From: Streptomyces sp. LHD-70
GTDB lineage: Bacteria; Actinomycetota; Actinomycetes; Streptomycetales; Streptomycetaceae
Direction of reading: 5' to 3'
NCBI RefSeq assembly: GCF_031157275.1
Contig: NZ_JAVIFW010000011.1
Location: forward strand, 62,001 to 126,000
Length of the DNA stretch: 64,000 nt
The position numbers and the translations under genes were made by a program. Positions 16,765 to 25,440 of this stretch are shown here, in pieces. Below the pieces are notes generated by a model. That model was not told the origin of the DNA. It saw only the letters and a list, made by a program, of their open reading frames with translations, and did no database searches. How positions within the stretch are numbered: the first letter of the stretch is position 1; each line of letters begins with the position of its first letter.

Positions 16765-18330
16765 ATGAACGAGTCCGGCGCGCAGTTGGCGCGTGTGCAG
16801 GCGCTCACCCCGGACGATCCGGAGCGGGTCGGCGGCTTTTCGCTGCGGGGTCGGATCGGCAGTGGCGGGATGGGCCAGGTGTATCTCGCGTACACGCCGG
16901 GCGGCCGGGCGGTGGCCGTGAAGGTCGTACGGCAGGAGCTCAGCGAGGACGAGGGGTTCCGGCGGCGGTTCCGGCGGGAGGTGCGGGCGGCGGAGCGGGT
17001 GGACGGGCTGTTCACCGCGGCCGTCCTGGACAGTGACACGGAGGCGGCCCGGCCCTGGCTGGCGACCGCGTACGTGCCGGGTCCCTCGCTCGCCGAGGCC
17101 GTCGCACGGTTCGGTGCGCTGCCCGTGGACTCGGTGCTGCTGCTCGTCGCGGGTGTCGCCGAGGCGCTGCAGTCCGTGCACCGGGCGGGCCTCGTGCACC
17201 GGGACCTCAAGCCGTCCAACGTGCTGCTTGCCGCCGACGGGCCGCGCGTCATCGACTTCGGCATCGCCCGCGCCACCGAGGCCACGCTCCTGACCGCCGG
17301 TGGGTACGTGGTCGGCACGCCCGCGTACATGGCGCCCGAACAGGCCCTGGGCGGGCGTGACGTGGGACCGGCCACCGATGTGTTCGCGCTCGGACAGCTC
17401 GCGGTGTTCGCGGCGACGGGCACACCGGCGTTCGGCGACGGCAGCGCGCAGGCCCTGCTCTACCGCGTGGTGCACGAACCGCCCGAGCTGTCCGGCGTCC
17501 CGGCGCCGCTGTACGACCTCGTGGCCCGCTGCCTCGCCAAGGACCCGGCCGACAGGCCCGCGCTCGCGGAGGTCATGGCGGCCTGCGGTACGGCGGTCGA
17601 GGCGCGGGGTCTGCGCCGGCCCGAGCAGTGGCTGCCGCCCGCCCTCGCCGAGGCGTTCCCGGTCGCGGCTCCCGGGCCGGAGGGGACCCCGGTGGCGGTC
17701 GCGGGGTTCGATGAGGTGTCCACCACGCCTGCCAAGCCGTCCGGTGACCGACCCGCCCGGCGCCGCAGGCCGCTGCTCCTCGCGGCAGGCTGCGCGGCGC
17801 TGGTGCTCGCGGCCGGGGCGGGGTACGCGCTGGCGCCGGACGACGGGCGGCGGACCAACGCCGTGGACAACAGCCCTGCCACGGACGGCGACCCGGCGAC
17901 CGCCCCGCCCGGCCCCGCCGAGCAGACCGAGCAACCCCGCCCCCGGCCGGAGCCCTCCGAGCCCACGGTCCAGGGCACCGTACGACTCCCCCACGGCTGG
18001 CATCTCCACCTGGACGGCGAGCCTCTGGAGCCGGTCCGTTCCGGCGCCTGGAACAAGGACGAGATCGACTTCCGCTACCACTCCGAGCGGCTGCGTACCC
18101 GCGACGGCAATCGCCTCGCGCTGCTCCCGGCCGATCGCAAGGGTTCCCTCGAGGTGTGCCGGAAGCAGGCGGCGTACACGAAGAACATCGACCTGGCCGA
18201 CGCCGGAACGGGCCGCCAGATCTGCCTCTTCACGCAGGACGGCCACGCGGCACTCGTCACGATGCGCGCCCCGGCGCCCGCCGAGCAGGCCACGTTCGCC
18301 GTCTCCGTCTGGCGGAACGCCGTGAAGTGA
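16765..18330 (+). CDS. Membrane Ser/Thr protein kinase (PknB-like)
   Basis: Eukaryotic-type kinase of 521 aa. The catalytic domain (about 24-275) shows the glycine loop GRIGSGGMGQVYLAY, the ATP lysine in AVAVKVV, HRDLKPSN near residue 146, DFGIA, and GTPAYMAPEQ. A single membrane helix lies at about 336-357 (LLLAAGCAALVLAAGAGYAL). A proline-rich stretch and a unique extracytoplasmic domain with two cysteines (EVCRKQ, RQICLF) follow; there are no PASTA repeats. The outside domain presumably senses an external signal (inference). It is monocistronic by spacing. Confidence 0.93.
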   Translation: MNESGAQLARVQALTPDDPERVGGFSLRGRIGSGGMGQVYLAYTPGGRAVAVKVVRQELSEDEGFRRRFRREVRAAERVDGLFTAAVLDSDTEAARPWLATAYVPGPSLAEAVARFGALPVDSVLLLVAGVAEALQSVHRAGLVHRDLKPSNVLLAADGPRVIDFGIARATEATLLTAGGYVVGTPAYMAPEQALGGRDVGPATDVFALGQLAVFAATGTPAFGDGSAQALLYRVVHEPPELSGVPAPLYDLVARCLAKDPADRPALAEVMAACGTAVEARGLRRPEQWLPPALAEAFPVAAPGPEGTPVAVAGFDEVSTTPAKPSGDRPARRRRPLLLAAGCAALVLAAGAGYALAPDDGRRTNAVDNSPATDGDPATAPPGPAEQTEQPRPRPEPSEPTVQGTVRLPHGWHLHLDGEPLEPVRSGAWNKDEIDFRYHSERLRTRDGNRLALLPADRKGSLEVCRKQAAYTKNIDLADAGTGRQICLFTQDGHAALVTMRAPAPAEQATFAVSVWRNAVK

Positions 18331-18501
18331 CCGTGGGGCCGGGCGGCCGCGTGCCCCTGTGCCGTGGACGCCGCTTCACCCGGCGAACGCCGGAACCCGG
18401 TTCGGTTGCGTTGTGGCTTCACCTCTTGACTCGGGTGGGGTGACCGAGTTGGCTGCCCTCCATTCGGCCGTAATGTCGCGGCCATCTCAGGGAGGCACCC
18501 C

Positions 18502-19635
18502 ATGAACACGCGCATGCGATGCGCAGCCGCAACCTGCATCGCATCCGTCCAGCTGGTCACTCTCACAGCGTGCGGCGGCATGCTGCCCGGGAGCGAGAGC
18601 ACCAGCAGCCCGGAAGCGACGAAGGGCGACGACGTGACGATCGGCCTGCTGCTCCCGGAGAAGGACACGGCCCGGTACGAGAAGTTCGACCGGCCCATCA
18701 TCGAGCAGCAGGTCGAGGAGCTCACGAACGGCCAGGGCCGCCTCGTGTACGCGAACGCCGATCAGGACCCGAAGCGGCAGAGCCGGCAGATGCGCTCGAT
18801 GATCGCCGACAGGGTGGACACGATCGTCGTGGACCCGGTCGACGCCCACGCCATCGCCCCTTCCGTACGGGCCGCCAAGAAGACGGGCGTCAACGTCATC
18901 GCGTACGACCGCCTCGCGGAGGGGCCGATCGACGCGTACATCGGCTTCGACAACCAGCTGGTCGGCGAGGTCCAGGGCAAGTCGATCCTGGACGCGCTCG
19001 GGGACGACGCGACGAAGAAGAGCAAGATCGTGATGATCAACGGCTCGCCGACCGACCCGAACAGCGCGCAGCTGGAGGCCGGTGCGACCAGCCGCCTCAA
19101 GCTCACGGTGACGATCGCCAAGTCGTACGACACGGCGGGCTGGAAGCCTTCGAACGCCAAGGAGCACATGGAGCGGGCGATCGCCGAGCTCGGTGCCGAG
19201 AACATCGCGGCGGTCTACTCGGCCAACGACGGCATGGCCGGTGGCATCATCGAAGCCCTGAAGGACTCCGGCGTCGGCACGCTGCCGCCGGTCACCGGCC
19301 AGGATGCCGAACTCGCCGCCGTCCGGCGGATCCTGACAGGTGATCAGTACATGAGTGTGTACAAGCCCTATACGGAGGAGGCCGCGACGGCCGCCGAGAT
19401 GGCGGTGCGGATCTCGCAGGGGCGCGACATCGAGTTCGAGGCGATGACGGCCGACCGCGTGGACAGCCCGACCGCCAAGGACATCCGGGCGCACACAGTG
19501 GTGGTGGAGCCGCTGACCCGCAAGAACATCAAGAGCACGGTCATCAAGGACGGCATCTTCAAGGTGTCGGACATCTGCACGGCGAAGTACGCGGCGGCGT
19601 GCGCGGAGGCCGGGTTGACGAAGGGGACCGACTGA
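18502..19635 (+). CDS. Sugar ABC transporter substrate-binding lipoprotein (XylF/RbsB-like)
   Basis: Extracytoplasmic binding protein of 377 aa. The signal peptide ends in the lipobox LTAC with Cys24. The mature part is a periplasmic-binding-protein type 1 fold (VTIGLLLPEKDTARYEKFDRP, DTIVVDPVDAHAIAPSV, VIAYDRL, YSANDGMAGGIIEAL, VTGQDAEL), closest in pattern to xylose-binding proteins. GGGAGG lies 7 nt upstream of ATG 18502. No ABC permease or ATPase gene is next to it, so it may be an orphan sensor or serve a transporter elsewhere. Confidence 0.9.
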   Translation: MNTRMRCAAATCIASVQLVTLTACGGMLPGSESTSSPEATKGDDVTIGLLLPEKDTARYEKFDRPIIEQQVEELTNGQGRLVYANADQDPKRQSRQMRSMIADRVDTIVVDPVDAHAIAPSVRAAKKTGVNVIAYDRLAEGPIDAYIGFDNQLVGEVQGKSILDALGDDATKKSKIVMINGSPTDPNSAQLEAGATSRLKLTVTIAKSYDTAGWKPSNAKEHMERAIAELGAENIAAVYSANDGMAGGIIEALKDSGVGTLPPVTGQDAELAAVRRILTGDQYMSVYKPYTEEAATAAEMAVRISQGRDIEFEAMTADRVDSPTAKDIRAHTVVVEPLTRKNIKSTVIKDGIFKVSDICTAKYAAACAEAGLTKGTD

Positions 19636-19667
19636 GGGACGACGCCCCCCAACGGGGGAGACGGGCC

Positions 19668-20933
19668 CTACCGCTGCGGTACGTCCTTGACGAAGACGAC
19701 GCCGTCGATGCTCTCCAAGTGGGCCGGGTCCAGCGGGGCGTAGCCGAACCACGGGGAGACCCGGGGGTGGGGGCGCTGGTCGCCGAGGGCGGTGGCGAGG
19801 CGGGCGGTGTCCAGGAGGCACTGCTCCAGCGGGAGGCCTTCCCGGTCCGGGGGGCGGTGCTCCTCCGGGAGGGCGTACAGGAGTCCTTCGAGGGTGTCCG
19901 GCGGCGGGGCGTCCACTCCCTGGTGCCGGATGGTGCCGAGCGCCGTGGCCAGGAAGGCGTACTCCTCGCCGAGGCGTGCGCTGACCAGCGCACCGGCGCT
20001 CCACCACTCCACGAGCGGCTGATCCCACATGCGCATCGAGCTCTTCTCGCGCTGGAGATGGGAGTTCTGCGCGTGGACGAGCACCGTTCCGCGCTCGGCC
20101 AGGGCGAGGAGGTTGCCGGCCATCATGTGGTCCCGTACGCCGATGAGACGGGACATGCGGATCGGTGAGGTGTCGGCCATCCAGTGGTGGTAGCGCAGGA
20201 GGCCGGTCGCGGTGCGCGCGTGCAGGTGTGCCCGGTCCTGGTCGTCCGGGGTGGAGGTGGCGAGCAGGTGCGGGGCGTTCGCTTCGAGGAGGGTGGTCAA
20301 GTCGTCGGCGTACAGGCGTAGTTGGCGGGCCTCGGGCGACTGGCCCACGGAGCGTGCCGGGTCCCTCATCGCCGCGGGCTCGGTCCAGCGGTCGTCGGTG
20401 CCGAGCAGGTCGTCGAGGGTCTCCGCCGTGCAGGGCAGGAGGTTGGCGGGCAGGTGGGCCGCGAGGTGGCCGTGCAGGGCCAGGAGCGCCTGGCGGGGGC
20501 TCTCGGCGTGGGTGATCTCCAGCGGGCCGTCGAAGCCGGCGAAGCGGAGGCGGTCGGAGGCGGGGCGGCCGTCGCGGTCGGCCTGGACGTTGTACGCGCG
20601 CATCCAGCGCACGAGTGCGCGGTTGGCGGCCGACGCGCCCCAGCCGTGGCTGAAGCCGTGCGCCATGACCTCGTCGAGGGTGCCGGTTCCGGAGGTGACG
20701 TACGCGTCCACGGCCAGGCCCCGCAGGCAGTCGCTCTCCAGCGCGATCGTCCGGTAGCCCGCCTGCTCGACGAGCTGCCGGAACAGGTCGTTGCGCAGGT
20801 CGAGCAGCGAGTCCTCGCCGTGGGTGGGCTCGCCGAGGCCGAGGACGCGGGGCCGGGTGGGGAGCAGGTTCAGGACGGCGGCGGCGTCGAGGGCATGGGT
20901 TGCTTCGGTGATTTCCTGGATGTCGGTGGCCAT
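19668..20933 (-). CDS. Erythromycin esterase-family protein
   Basis: Protein of 421 aa in the erythromycin esterase (EreA/EreB) family, which hydrolyses macrolide lactones in known members; many homologues have other, unknown ester substrates. The active-site elements are present: GLGEPTHGED, the glutamate in ALESDC, and the histidine in HAQNSHLQREK. ATG 20933 is adopted although the frame stays open far upstream. It is divergent from a double-HTH MerR regulator 69 nt away, with a perfect inverted repeat between. The combination suggests induction by a small molecule that the enzyme degrades (inference). Confidence 0.88.
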   Translation of the reverse strand: MATDIQEITEATHALDAAAVLNLLPTRPRVLGLGEPTHGEDSLLDLRNDLFRQLVEQAGYRTIALESDCLRGLAVDAYVTSGTGTLDEVMAHGFSHGWGASAANRALVRWMRAYNVQADRDGRPASDRLRFAGFDGPLEITHAESPRQALLALHGHLAAHLPANLLPCTAETLDDLLGTDDRWTEPAAMRDPARSVGQSPEARQLRLYADDLTTLLEANAPHLLATSTPDDQDRAHLHARTATGLLRYHHWMADTSPIRMSRLIGVRDHMMAGNLLALAERGTVLVHAQNSHLQREKSSMRMWDQPLVEWWSAGALVSARLGEEYAFLATALGTIRHQGVDAPPPDTLEGLLYALPEEHRPPDREGLPLEQCLLDTARLATALGDQRPHPRVSPWFGYAPLDPAHLESIDGVVFVKDVPQR

Positions 20934-20936
20934 GCC

Positions 20937-20954
20937 TTCAACGCTATCGTTGAA
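20937..20954. promoter_or_regulatory. Operator-like inverted repeat between esterase and MerR genes
   Basis: TTCAACG and CGTTGAA form a perfect 7-bp inverted repeat with a 4-nt centre, 4 nt upstream of the esterase ATG and about 50 nt upstream of the merR-like start. It is the best candidate site for the divergent regulator. Confidence 0.55.
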
Positions 20955-21002
20955 CCTCCGGTGGAAACTTTTGCTGAGTGTGATGGAGGATCGGGCGGGT
21001 TC

Positions 21003-21734
21003 ATGGCGGACAACCCTCAAACCCGGGTGCGGCTGCGGCCGGTGGATCTGGCGCGCGAGCACGGTCTGTCCACGCAGGCGGTGCGCAACTACGAGGAGTC
21101 CGGCATCCTCCCGCCCGCCGACCGCACCGCGTCCGGGTACCGCACGTACACCCCCGTGCACGCGAGTGCCCTGCGCGCTTTCCTCGCGCTGGCCCCCGGC
21201 CATGGTCACCCCACGGCCGCTTCGATCATGCGGGCCGTGAACGAGGGCGCCGACGAGGAGGCGTACCGACTGATCGACGAGAGTCACGCCCAACTCCTCG
21301 ACGACCGGCGGACGTTGAGGGCGGTGGAGCACGCGCTGCGCGACCTCGAAGCCATGCGGCCGAGCGGCGACGGCGGCACTCCCCCGTCCGGCGACACCTT
21401 CATCGGCCCGCTGGCACACCGCCTTGGCATCCGTCCCGCGACGCTCCGCAAGTGGGAGCGCGCCGGACTGGTCAGCCCGCGCCGCGATCCGCGCACGGGG
21501 TATCGCGTGTACGACGAGGCCGACGTACGGGACGCCCGCCTCGCCCACCAACTCCGGCGCGGCGGCCACCTGTTGGAGCAGATCGCCCCGCTGATCGCCC
21601 AGGTGCGCGCGGCCGGCGGACTCGAGCCGTTGGAGGGCGCCCTGTCGGACTGGCACGGCCGTCTGTCCGCCCGCGGCCGGGCCATGCTGACGGGCGCCGC
21701 CGAGCTGGACACGTACCTGCGGGAACGCGGTTGA
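21003..21734 (+). CDS. MerR-family regulator with two HTH domains
   Basis: Regulator of 243 aa carrying two MerR-type winged helices in one chain. The first is at about residues 8-65 (RPVDLAREHGLSTQAVRNYEESGILPP, SGYRTYTPVHASAL). The second is at about 130-190 (FIGPLAHRLGIRPATLRKWERAGLVSPRRD, TGYRVYDEADVRDARLA). A helical linker joins them and a short C-terminal helix follows. Most MerR proteins have one HTH and dimerise; a tandem arrangement could bind a site as a monomer. GGAGG and GGGCGGG precede ATG 21003. It is divergent from the erythromycin-esterase-like gene, its likely target. Confidence 0.88.
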   Translation: MADNPQTRVRLRPVDLAREHGLSTQAVRNYEESGILPPADRTASGYRTYTPVHASALRAFLALAPGHGHPTAASIMRAVNEGADEEAYRLIDESHAQLLDDRRTLRAVEHALRDLEAMRPSGDGGTPPSGDTFIGPLAHRLGIRPATLRKWERAGLVSPRRDPRTGYRVYDEADVRDARLAHQLRRGGHLLEQIAPLIAQVRAAGGLEPLEGALSDWHGRLSARGRAMLTGAAELDTYLRERG

Positions 21735-21787
21735 GGCCCGCGCGGGCGCGTTTGAACGCGAACGCCGCGCTGTGATCGCATGAGCCG

Positions 21788-22876
21788 GTGATTGCGAACG
21801 GACAAGGACAGCCCGAGGACGACGCCACCACCCGGATACCGGGGGCCCGGACCTCCCGGGAGAGCGCCGGTACGGACGGGGACGCCGGTACCGGGGAGGC
21901 GAAACGGGCGGCTGCGGACGGCAGTTCGGCGTCGGCCGCCACGGATCGCGTGAAGCGTCGGCGCAGGCTGCGCAGGATCCGGAAGACTGTGGTGTCACTG
22001 GTCGTTCTGCTCGCGTTCCTCGCGCTCGGGGACCGCTGGGCCGTGCTCTACGCGGAGAATCTCGCGGCGCAGGAGGTGCGGAACGCCCTGAAGTTGCGGG
22101 CCGAGCCCGAGGTGCACATCGACAGCTTCCCGTTCGTCGCGCAGGTGGCGACGGGCGGCCTGGACCGTGTCGAGGTCAACGTTCCCGATGTGGCCGCCGG
22201 TCCGGTCTCCGTGGCGCAGGTGAAGGTGGGCGTGGACGACATCCGGCTCGTCGGCAGCCTGCCCGGCTCGGTGAAGGGCGCCGTGCTCGGCCGGGTGCGC
22301 GGCGAGGTGTTCCTGGCGTTCGACGACCTGAACCGTGAAGTGGGCGCGTCCCAGGTGAAGTTGACGCCCGGTCGGCAGCAGAACGTGGTGTTCGCGCGCG
22401 GCGACATGCCGGTGGCCGGGAAGCAGGTCAAGGTGCGGGCACGTGCCGAGGTGCGGCGCACCGGCGACCGCGGCGTGACGATGAAGGTCGCCGACGCCCG
22501 TCTCGTCGTACCGGGCCTGCTGACGTACACCCCCGGCAAGGGCGGCGGTCTGCGGCTTGCGGCACCCGCGGCGGGCAAGGTGGACGAGGGTGCGCTGCGG
22601 GAGGCGACGGGCCGGCCGACGCGCGCCGACCAGCTCCTCAAGGGCCGGGCCCTGGACGCTCTCGTCGAGCATCCCTCGCTCCTGGAGCCCACGGGCATCG
22701 ACCCGGCACTGGTCGCGGGGCTGCGGAAGGTGCGGGAGCCGAAGGTCGCGGAGGCGATGGAGTTCGACGCGCGGCTGCCGGACGACCTGCCGGTCGACCT
22801 TCGGCTGCGGGAGCTGTCGGTGGCCGAGGACGGTGTGGTGGCGAAGCTGTCCGGCCGGGACGTGTTGGTGGGTTAG
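21788..22876 (+). CDS. DUF2993 (LmeA-like) membrane-anchored phospholipid-binding protein
   Basis: Protein of 362 aa from GTG 21788. An acidic, disordered N-terminal 55 residues is followed by basic VKRRRRLRRIRK and one membrane helix (VVSLVVLLAFLALG). The outside DUF2993 domain begins at AENLAAQEVRNALKLRAEPEVHIDSFPFVAQVATGG. In mycobacteria LmeA binds phosphatidylinositides and supports lipomannan synthesis; the Streptomyces role is not established. Its stop overlaps the end of the convergent tetR gene by 4 bp. Confidence 0.88.
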   Translation: MIANGQGQPEDDATTRIPGARTSRESAGTDGDAGTGEAKRAAADGSSASAATDRVKRRRRLRRIRKTVVSLVVLLAFLALGDRWAVLYAENLAAQEVRNALKLRAEPEVHIDSFPFVAQVATGGLDRVEVNVPDVAAGPVSVAQVKVGVDDIRLVGSLPGSVKGAVLGRVRGEVFLAFDDLNREVGASQVKLTPGRQQNVVFARGDMPVAGKQVKVRARAEVRRTGDRGVTMKVADARLVVPGLLTYTPGKGGGLRLAAPAAGKVDEGALREATGRPTRADQLLKGRALDALVEHPSLLEPTGIDPALVAGLRKVREPKVAEAMEFDARLPDDLPVDLRLRELSVAEDGVVAKLSGRDVLVG

Positions 22877-23472
22877 CGGCCGGAGGCGGAGGCGGGGCCG
22901 GTCGTGGGGGGCGCGACGGTCGTGGGGGGCGTGACCGTCGTGATGCGCCGGATCGCCTGACGCGTCAGGGCGCGGTCGTGCGGGGCCGGGTCGAGGGCGC
23001 GGTGCAGGGTCAACCCCTCGATGAGCGCGTCGAGTTGGCGTGCGGTCTCCGGGTCGAAGTGCTGTTCCAGGCGTTGCCGGCTGCGGCGCATCCAGGACTG
23101 GGTGAGTTTGCGGTACTCGGGGCGGCGGGCGGCCAGGGTGTAGAGCTCCTGGGTGAGGACCAGGTCGCGGCGGGGCCCTTCGGACAGCGTGTGGACGAGG
23201 TCCGTGACGGCTTCGCAGGCCTCCTCCGCCGTGGTGGCGCGGCCGAGGTGCTCCTCGAAGACGGTCACGAAGTGGTCCGCGAAGCCGGTGAAGGCCTCGC
23301 GCAGCAGTTCGTCGATGCCGGAGAAGTGGTACGTCATCGAGCCGAGGGGCACCCCGGCGCGGGTGGCGATCTTGCGGTGGGAGACGCCCGCGACGCCTTC
23401 CTCGGCGATGTGGTCGAGGGCGGCGGCGAGGATGCGTGCGCGCCGCTGCGGGTCCGCGTGTCCGGTGGCCAT
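22873..23472 (-). CDS. TetR-family regulator
   Basis: Regulator of 199 aa. The HTH is at residues 8-57 (QRRARILAAALDHIAEEGVAG, GVPLGSMTYHFSGIDELL). The ligand domain is helical and the tail is low-complexity (VTPPTTVAPPTTGPASASGR). It starts 18 nt after the stop of the sugar acetyltransferase gene on the same strand, so the two are probably cotranscribed and the regulator may autoregulate that operon. Confidence 0.9.
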   Translation of the reverse strand: MATGHADPQRRARILAAALDHIAEEGVAGVSHRKIATRAGVPLGSMTYHFSGIDELLREAFTGFADHFVTVFEEHLGRATTAEEACEAVTDLVHTLSEGPRRDLVLTQELYTLAARRPEYRKLTQSWMRRSRQRLEQHFDPETARQLDALIEGLTLHRALDPAPHDRALTRQAIRRITTVTPPTTVAPPTTGPASASGR

Positions 23473-23490
23473 GATGTGCTCCCGAGTTCC

Positions 23491-24072
23491 TCAGATACTG
23501 CGGATCGGACGGGCCGGGTTGCCCACGGCGACGACACCGGCGGGGATGTCCTTGGTGACCACCGCTCCGGCGCCGATGACGCTGTTGTCGCCGATGGTCA
23601 CGCCGGGGCAGACGATGACTCCGCCGCCGAGCCAGACGTTGTCCCCGATGGTGATGGGCTGCGCCGCCTCCAGCTTGTCCCGCCTCGGTTCGGGCTCCAC
23701 CGGGTGGGTGGGCGTGAGGAGTTGGACGTTCGGGCCGATCAGGCAGTCGTCGCCGATGGTGATCGCGGCGACGTCGAGGGCGGTCAGGTGGTAGTTGACG
23801 AAGGTGCGCGCGCCGATGGTGATGTTGCTGCCGAGGTCGACGTACAGCGGTGGCCGCAGGTCCACGTCCTCGCCCACCTCGGCGAGCAGCTCTTCGAGTA
23901 CGGACCTGGCCTTGGGCGGGTCCTCCAGGTAGTGCTCCTGGTACTGGGCGGTGAGGCGCATCGCGCGCTGCACGCGGCGGCCGATCTCCGGGTCGTCGGC
24001 GATGTAGAGGTCGCCCGCGAGCATCCGCTCCAGGTTGGTCCGCGGGTCGTCGGCAAAGTGGTCCGTCGGCAT
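23491..24072 (-). CDS. maa: Maltose/galactoside O-acetyltransferase family protein
   Basis: Acetyl-CoA-dependent sugar O-acetyltransferase of 193 aa. The N-terminal Mac domain (ERMLAGDLYIADDPEI ... RLTAQYQEHY) is followed by left-handed beta-helix hexapeptide repeats (ITIGDDCLIGPNVQLL, ITIGDNVWLGGGVIVCPGVTIGDNSVIGAGAVVTKDI). The catalytic histidine lies in LTPTHPVEPEPR. Length and order match bacterial Maa/LacA. ATG 24072 is the first start that keeps the Mac domain intact. Its operon partner is the TetR gene. Confidence 0.9.
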   Translation of the reverse strand: MPTDHFADDPRTNLERMLAGDLYIADDPEIGRRVQRAMRLTAQYQEHYLEDPPKARSVLEELLAEVGEDVDLRPPLYVDLGSNITIGARTFVNYHLTALDVAAITIGDDCLIGPNVQLLTPTHPVEPEPRRDKLEAAQPITIGDNVWLGGGVIVCPGVTIGDNSVIGAGAVVTKDIPAGVVAVGNPARPIRSI

Positions 24073-24300
24073 GGGGACGACCGTACACCTTGGAAGGTAC
24101 GACCGTACGCTCGCGTGGGGGCCCAAGTGCCGTCCTTCCCACCGGTTGCCTTGCGCGTACGGGCTCGGGCATTGACCGGAAGTGGACGGCAGGTGCCGGT
24201 GGGCCGTGCTTCCCTGGAACGGACGGTGTCCACGGGCGCCGATCCGGCGTCGGCCCCGGAGAATGCGTTCCGAGCCCTCCCACCAAGGAGCACGGAGACT

Positions 24301-24894
24301 GTGACGACATTCGTTCTGTTCGACCTGGAGTTCACGTCCTGGCCCGGCGCGCTGGAGCGGGACTGGGCGGAGCCCGGTCAGTTGCGGGAGATCGTGCAGA
24401 TCGGGGCGCTGCGGCTGGACGAGCAGTACGCCGTGGTCGAGGAGTTCGAGACACTCGTCCGCCCGGTGACGAACCCTCGGCTCTCGCCCTACTTCACCGA
24501 ACTCACGGGAATCCAGCAGGAGCAGGTGGACCTCGAAGGGGTCGCGCCGGCCCGGGCGTTGGGCGACTTCCTGGGGTTCTGCCAGGACCAGTCCGTGCTC
24601 TCGTACGGCAACGACATGGTCGTACTCGGCGAGAACGTCGGCTGGGTCCGGGCCCGCGGAGAAGAGCTGAAGCGCAGCTGGCTCGCGGCGCGATTCCTCA
24701 ACGTACGGCCGTGGTTGAACCATGTCGCACCCCCGACGGCGACGGCGAACGTGGGCCGCCTGTGGCAGGTGCTCGGCCTGCCCAAGCCCGGCTCGGGCCA
24801 GGAGCATTCGGCCCTCTTCGACTGCTACTCGCTCGCGGCGGCCCTCAGGCATCTGCGTTCGGTCGGGGCGACTCTGCCGGACGGGTTTCTGTAG
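24301..24894 (+). CDS. DEDDh 3'-5' exonuclease family protein (KapD-like)
   Basis: Protein of 197 aa with the RNase T/DnaQ fold. The acidic residues of motif I are in FDLEFT, motif II follows in the segment before VLSYGND, and the His-Asp pair of motif III is in GSGQEHSALFDCYSLA. This matches the sporulation-inhibitor KapD/exonuclease branch. Substrates may be DNA or RNA ends. GTG 24301 is preceded by AAGGAG at 10 nt. Convergent with the Lrp gene at 24920. Confidence 0.85.
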   Translation: MTTFVLFDLEFTSWPGALERDWAEPGQLREIVQIGALRLDEQYAVVEEFETLVRPVTNPRLSPYFTELTGIQQEQVDLEGVAPARALGDFLGFCQDQSVLSYGNDMVVLGENVGWVRARGEELKRSWLAARFLNVRPWLNHVAPPTATANVGRLWQVLGLPKPGSGQEHSALFDCYSLAAALRHLRSVGATLPDGFL

Positions 24895-24919
24895 GGTCCA
24901 GGCTTGTGCGGCGAGGGGT

Positions 24920-25378
24920 TTACGGGCCGCCCTTGATCCGCTTCATGGTGAGGTGGGAGACCACCCGCAGTACGCACGCCTGAGCGCTCAACTTGTCGGT
25001 GAGGAAGACCTCGTAGGCCGCGTGGTCGGCGACGGCGACGCGGATGAAGTAGTCGGGGCGGCCGAACATCCGGCGGAACTCCACGACCTCCTCGAAGGAC
25101 GTCACCGTCTCCTCGAACTCCAGGAACGTCCTGCGGTCGTTCGCGCTGACCTCGACGTCGATGAGCACGTCCAGGCCGCGGCCGAGCGCTGCGGGGTCGA
25201 TGACGGCCCGGTATCCGGAGATCGCGCCGCTCTCCTCCAGGCGCTTCACACGGCGAAGGCAGGGCGGCGGAGTCAGCCCGACCCGCTTCGCCAGTTCGAC
25301 ATTGGTCAGACGCCCGTCCTGGCTGAGGTGAAACAAAATTTCGCTGTCGATCTCATCGATAGGAACTTCATTGCTCAT
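24920..25378 (-). CDS. Lrp/AsnC-family regulator
   Basis: Regulator of 152 aa. The N-terminal HTH (IDEIDSEILFHLSQDGRLTNVELAKRVGLTPPPCLRRVKRLEESG) is followed by a RAM ligand-binding domain (VLIDVEVSANDRRTFLEFE ... FIRVAVADHAAYEVFL). Such proteins sense amino acids. It is divergent from azlC, separated by 62 bp with an imperfect dyad, so control of branched-chain amino acid export is the natural reading. Confidence 0.92.
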   Translation of the reverse strand: MSNEVPIDEIDSEILFHLSQDGRLTNVELAKRVGLTPPPCLRRVKRLEESGAISGYRAVIDPAALGRGLDVLIDVEVSANDRRTFLEFEETVTSFEEVVEFRRMFGRPDYFIRVAVADHAAYEVFLTDKLSAQACVLRVVSHLTMKRIKGGP

Positions 25379-25407
25379 GCAGAGATCATACGGCCATTAT
25401 CAGCAAC

Positions 25408-25436
25408 CAAATTAGGCGGAATCTTTCCTAAAATTG
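25408..25436. promoter_or_regulatory. Imperfect dyad between lrp-like and azlC genes
   Basis: CAAATTAGG (25408-25416) and CCTAAAATTG (25427-25436) form an AT-rich imperfect inverted repeat, unusual in this GC-rich region and immediately upstream of azlC. It is a likely Lrp/AsnC binding site. Confidence 0.5.
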
Positions 25437-25440
25437 CGGC

